A stretch of DNA of 7,211 bases from DAOTWY01 sp003696565 (lineage in GTDB: Bacteria; Chloroflexota; Anaerolineae; Aggregatilineales; Phototrophicaceae): positions 1 to 7,211 of the forward strand of contig DAOTWY010000044.1 of NCBI GenBank assembly GCA_034435635.1. Direction: 5' to 3'. The first letter of the stretch is position 1; each line of letters starts with the position of its first letter. Made by a program: the position numbers and the translations under genes. A model generated the notes under the pieces. It was not told the DNA's origin. It did no database searches and worked only from the letters and a program-made list of their open reading frames with translations. Below, one piece after another: positions 6,930 to 7,211 of the stretch.

Positions 6930-6942
6930 AGCTTAGTAAGCT
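6930..6942. repeat. Short palindrome AGCTTA-G-TAAGCT
   Basis: A perfect 6-base inverted repeat around a single base lies between the oxidoreductase hairpin and the end of the minus-strand ORF. It may be a protein site, a minor hairpin with a 3-base loop, or chance. I see no promoter elements next to it. Confidence 0.2.
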
Positions 6943-7088
6943 CAAGATTTGTCATCAGGTATAGCCCTCAAGTCCGTAGTCATATATTGAGGGTGTGCGC
7001 TAGGTTTCTCATCACCGGTTGAACCAATAGTCTCAATATAGTGTGCTATTTTGACATGCCCTTCATATGCACCAAATATGTTATCCAT
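6942..7088 (-). CDS. Possible small protein of 48 residues, unrecognised
   Basis: An ATG at 7088-7086 overlaps the last codons of the DUF2218-type gene (the ATGGATAA overlap places it 8 bases inside). The frame runs 48 codons to TGA at 6944-6942. The product begins MDNIFGAYEGHVKI and ends TTDLRAIPDDKS. It is polar, contains no Cys or Trp, has no membrane segment and no motif I recognise. The composition looks protein-like rather than random, and the overlap with the upstream gene would allow coupled translation. However, no ribosome-binding site is seen, a short inverted repeat lies within it (6964-6994), and the frame is also open upstream to about 7131, as could occur by chance. It could instead be the 3' remnant of a decayed gene. 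I regard it as a candidate only. Confidence 0.3.
   Translation of the reverse strand: MDNIFGAYEGHVKIAHYIETIGSTGDEKPSAHPQYMTTDLRAIPDDKS
6964..6994 (-). terminator. Inverted repeat CCCTCAA/TTGAGGG, weak hairpin
   Basis: CCCTCAA (6965-6971) and TTGAGGG (6987-6993) form a 7-base-pair stem, extended by one G-U pair, around a 15-base loop. It lies downstream of the DUF2218-type gene on the minus strand and could end its transcript. The large loop and lack of a T-run make this uncertain. Confidence 0.22.
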
Positions 7089-7211
7089 CAACCCAAGATA
7101 CTTGTAAATGAGTATCTCCACTAAAGCGTTCTAAATGATCACTTATCACAAATTTAACCCGCTCAAAGTTGTCCTCGGTTTGAGCTGTAATATGAATTGT
7201 GAGTGTGCAAT
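7081..7211 (-). CDS. DUF2218-type protein, C-terminal fragment
   Basis: The last 42 codons of a gene enter from the right edge on the minus strand and end with TAA at 7083-7081. The fragment reads CTLTIHITAQTEDNFERV and then KFVISDHLERF followed by LQVSW (Trp39 of the fragment). The pattern is a beta strand, a helix ending in HLERF, and a final V-x-W strand. This resembles the end of DUF2218 domains (about 90-100 residues), whose members typically close with '..v..HLeRFa.re.l.v.W'. The function of this family is not established; members occur as small stand-alone proteins or next to siderophore-utilisation proteins, mainly in proteobacteria and actinobacteria. It converges on the oxidoreductase gene and has no visible link to tungsten or molybdenum. 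The assignment rests on recognising a short motif, so it is moderate. Confidence 0.65.
   Translation of the reverse strand, partial: CTLTIHITAQTEDNFERVKFVISDHLERFSGDTHLQVSWVDG

Larger units (their letters stand above)
6854..7080. other. Convergent intergenic region
   Basis: The 227 bases between the two convergent stops hold the strong hairpin at 6873-6908, the AGCTTA palindrome at 6930-6942, a weak inverted repeat at 6964-6994 and the possible 48-codon ORF. I see no tRNA, transposase remnant, terminal inverted repeat or promoter of good quality here. Confidence 0.6.

Noticed and set aside
1..7211. CRISPR array, tRNA, rRNA or insertion sequence
   Set aside because: No regularly spaced repeats, cloverleaf, rRNA-like segment, transposase frame or terminal inverted repeats were seen.

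Overview
The window is a compact, AT-leaning bacterial region with one coherent theme: a tungsten/molybdenum pterin enzyme and part of the machinery for its cofactor. A divergent control region near 4946-5041 separates two transcription units. Rightwards runs a single 603-residue aldehyde:ferredoxin oxidoreductase of the tungstopterin family (5042-6853). Leftwards runs a tightly packed four-gene operon: a PadR-type regulator, a MoeA, a second MoeA fused to a COG1910-type oxyanion-binding (PBP-like) domain, and MoaA.

Layout. 1-224 is the 3' end of a dienelactone hydrolase family gene on the plus strand. It converges on moaA (235-1248, minus) with only 10 bases between the stop codons. The moeA-PBP fusion (1283-3190, minus) overlaps moeA by 1 base, and moeA (3190-4419, minus) overlaps padR (4412-4945, minus) by 8 bases. 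The padR promoter is a near-consensus sigma70/sigmaA type: TTGGCA, 17-base spacer, TATAAT. A perfect dyad lies inside that spacer, and the oxidoreductase gene starts on the other strand just beyond. After the oxidoreductase come a long stable hairpin (6873-6908), a possible 48-codon ORF, and the 3' end of a DUF2218-type gene entering from the right edge on the minus strand.

How the genes work together. MoaA performs the radical-SAM step that opens molybdopterin synthesis from GTP. MoeA proteins perform the final metal insertion into adenylylated molybdopterin. The oxidoreductase needs a tungsto- (or molybdo-) bispterin. No moaC, moaD, moaE, mogA/moaB, mobA or metal transporter lies in the window, so the cluster covers the first and last cofactor steps and the rest must be elsewhere. 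Two different MoeA proteins, one with its own oxyanion-binding domain, beside a tungsten-family enzyme suggest metal choice (W versus Mo); this is inference. PadR is well placed to control both directions.

Organism. The enzyme set implies anaerobic or facultative metabolism. The MoeA-PBP fusion and this oxidoreductase family are at home in anaerobic Firmicutes, anaerobic proteobacteria and archaea. The edge genes (dienelactone hydrolase, DUF2218) fit a low-GC proteobacterium, DUF2218 particularly. I cannot assign a genus; a laterally acquired W/Mo island between ordinary chromosomal genes is a reasonable hypothesis.
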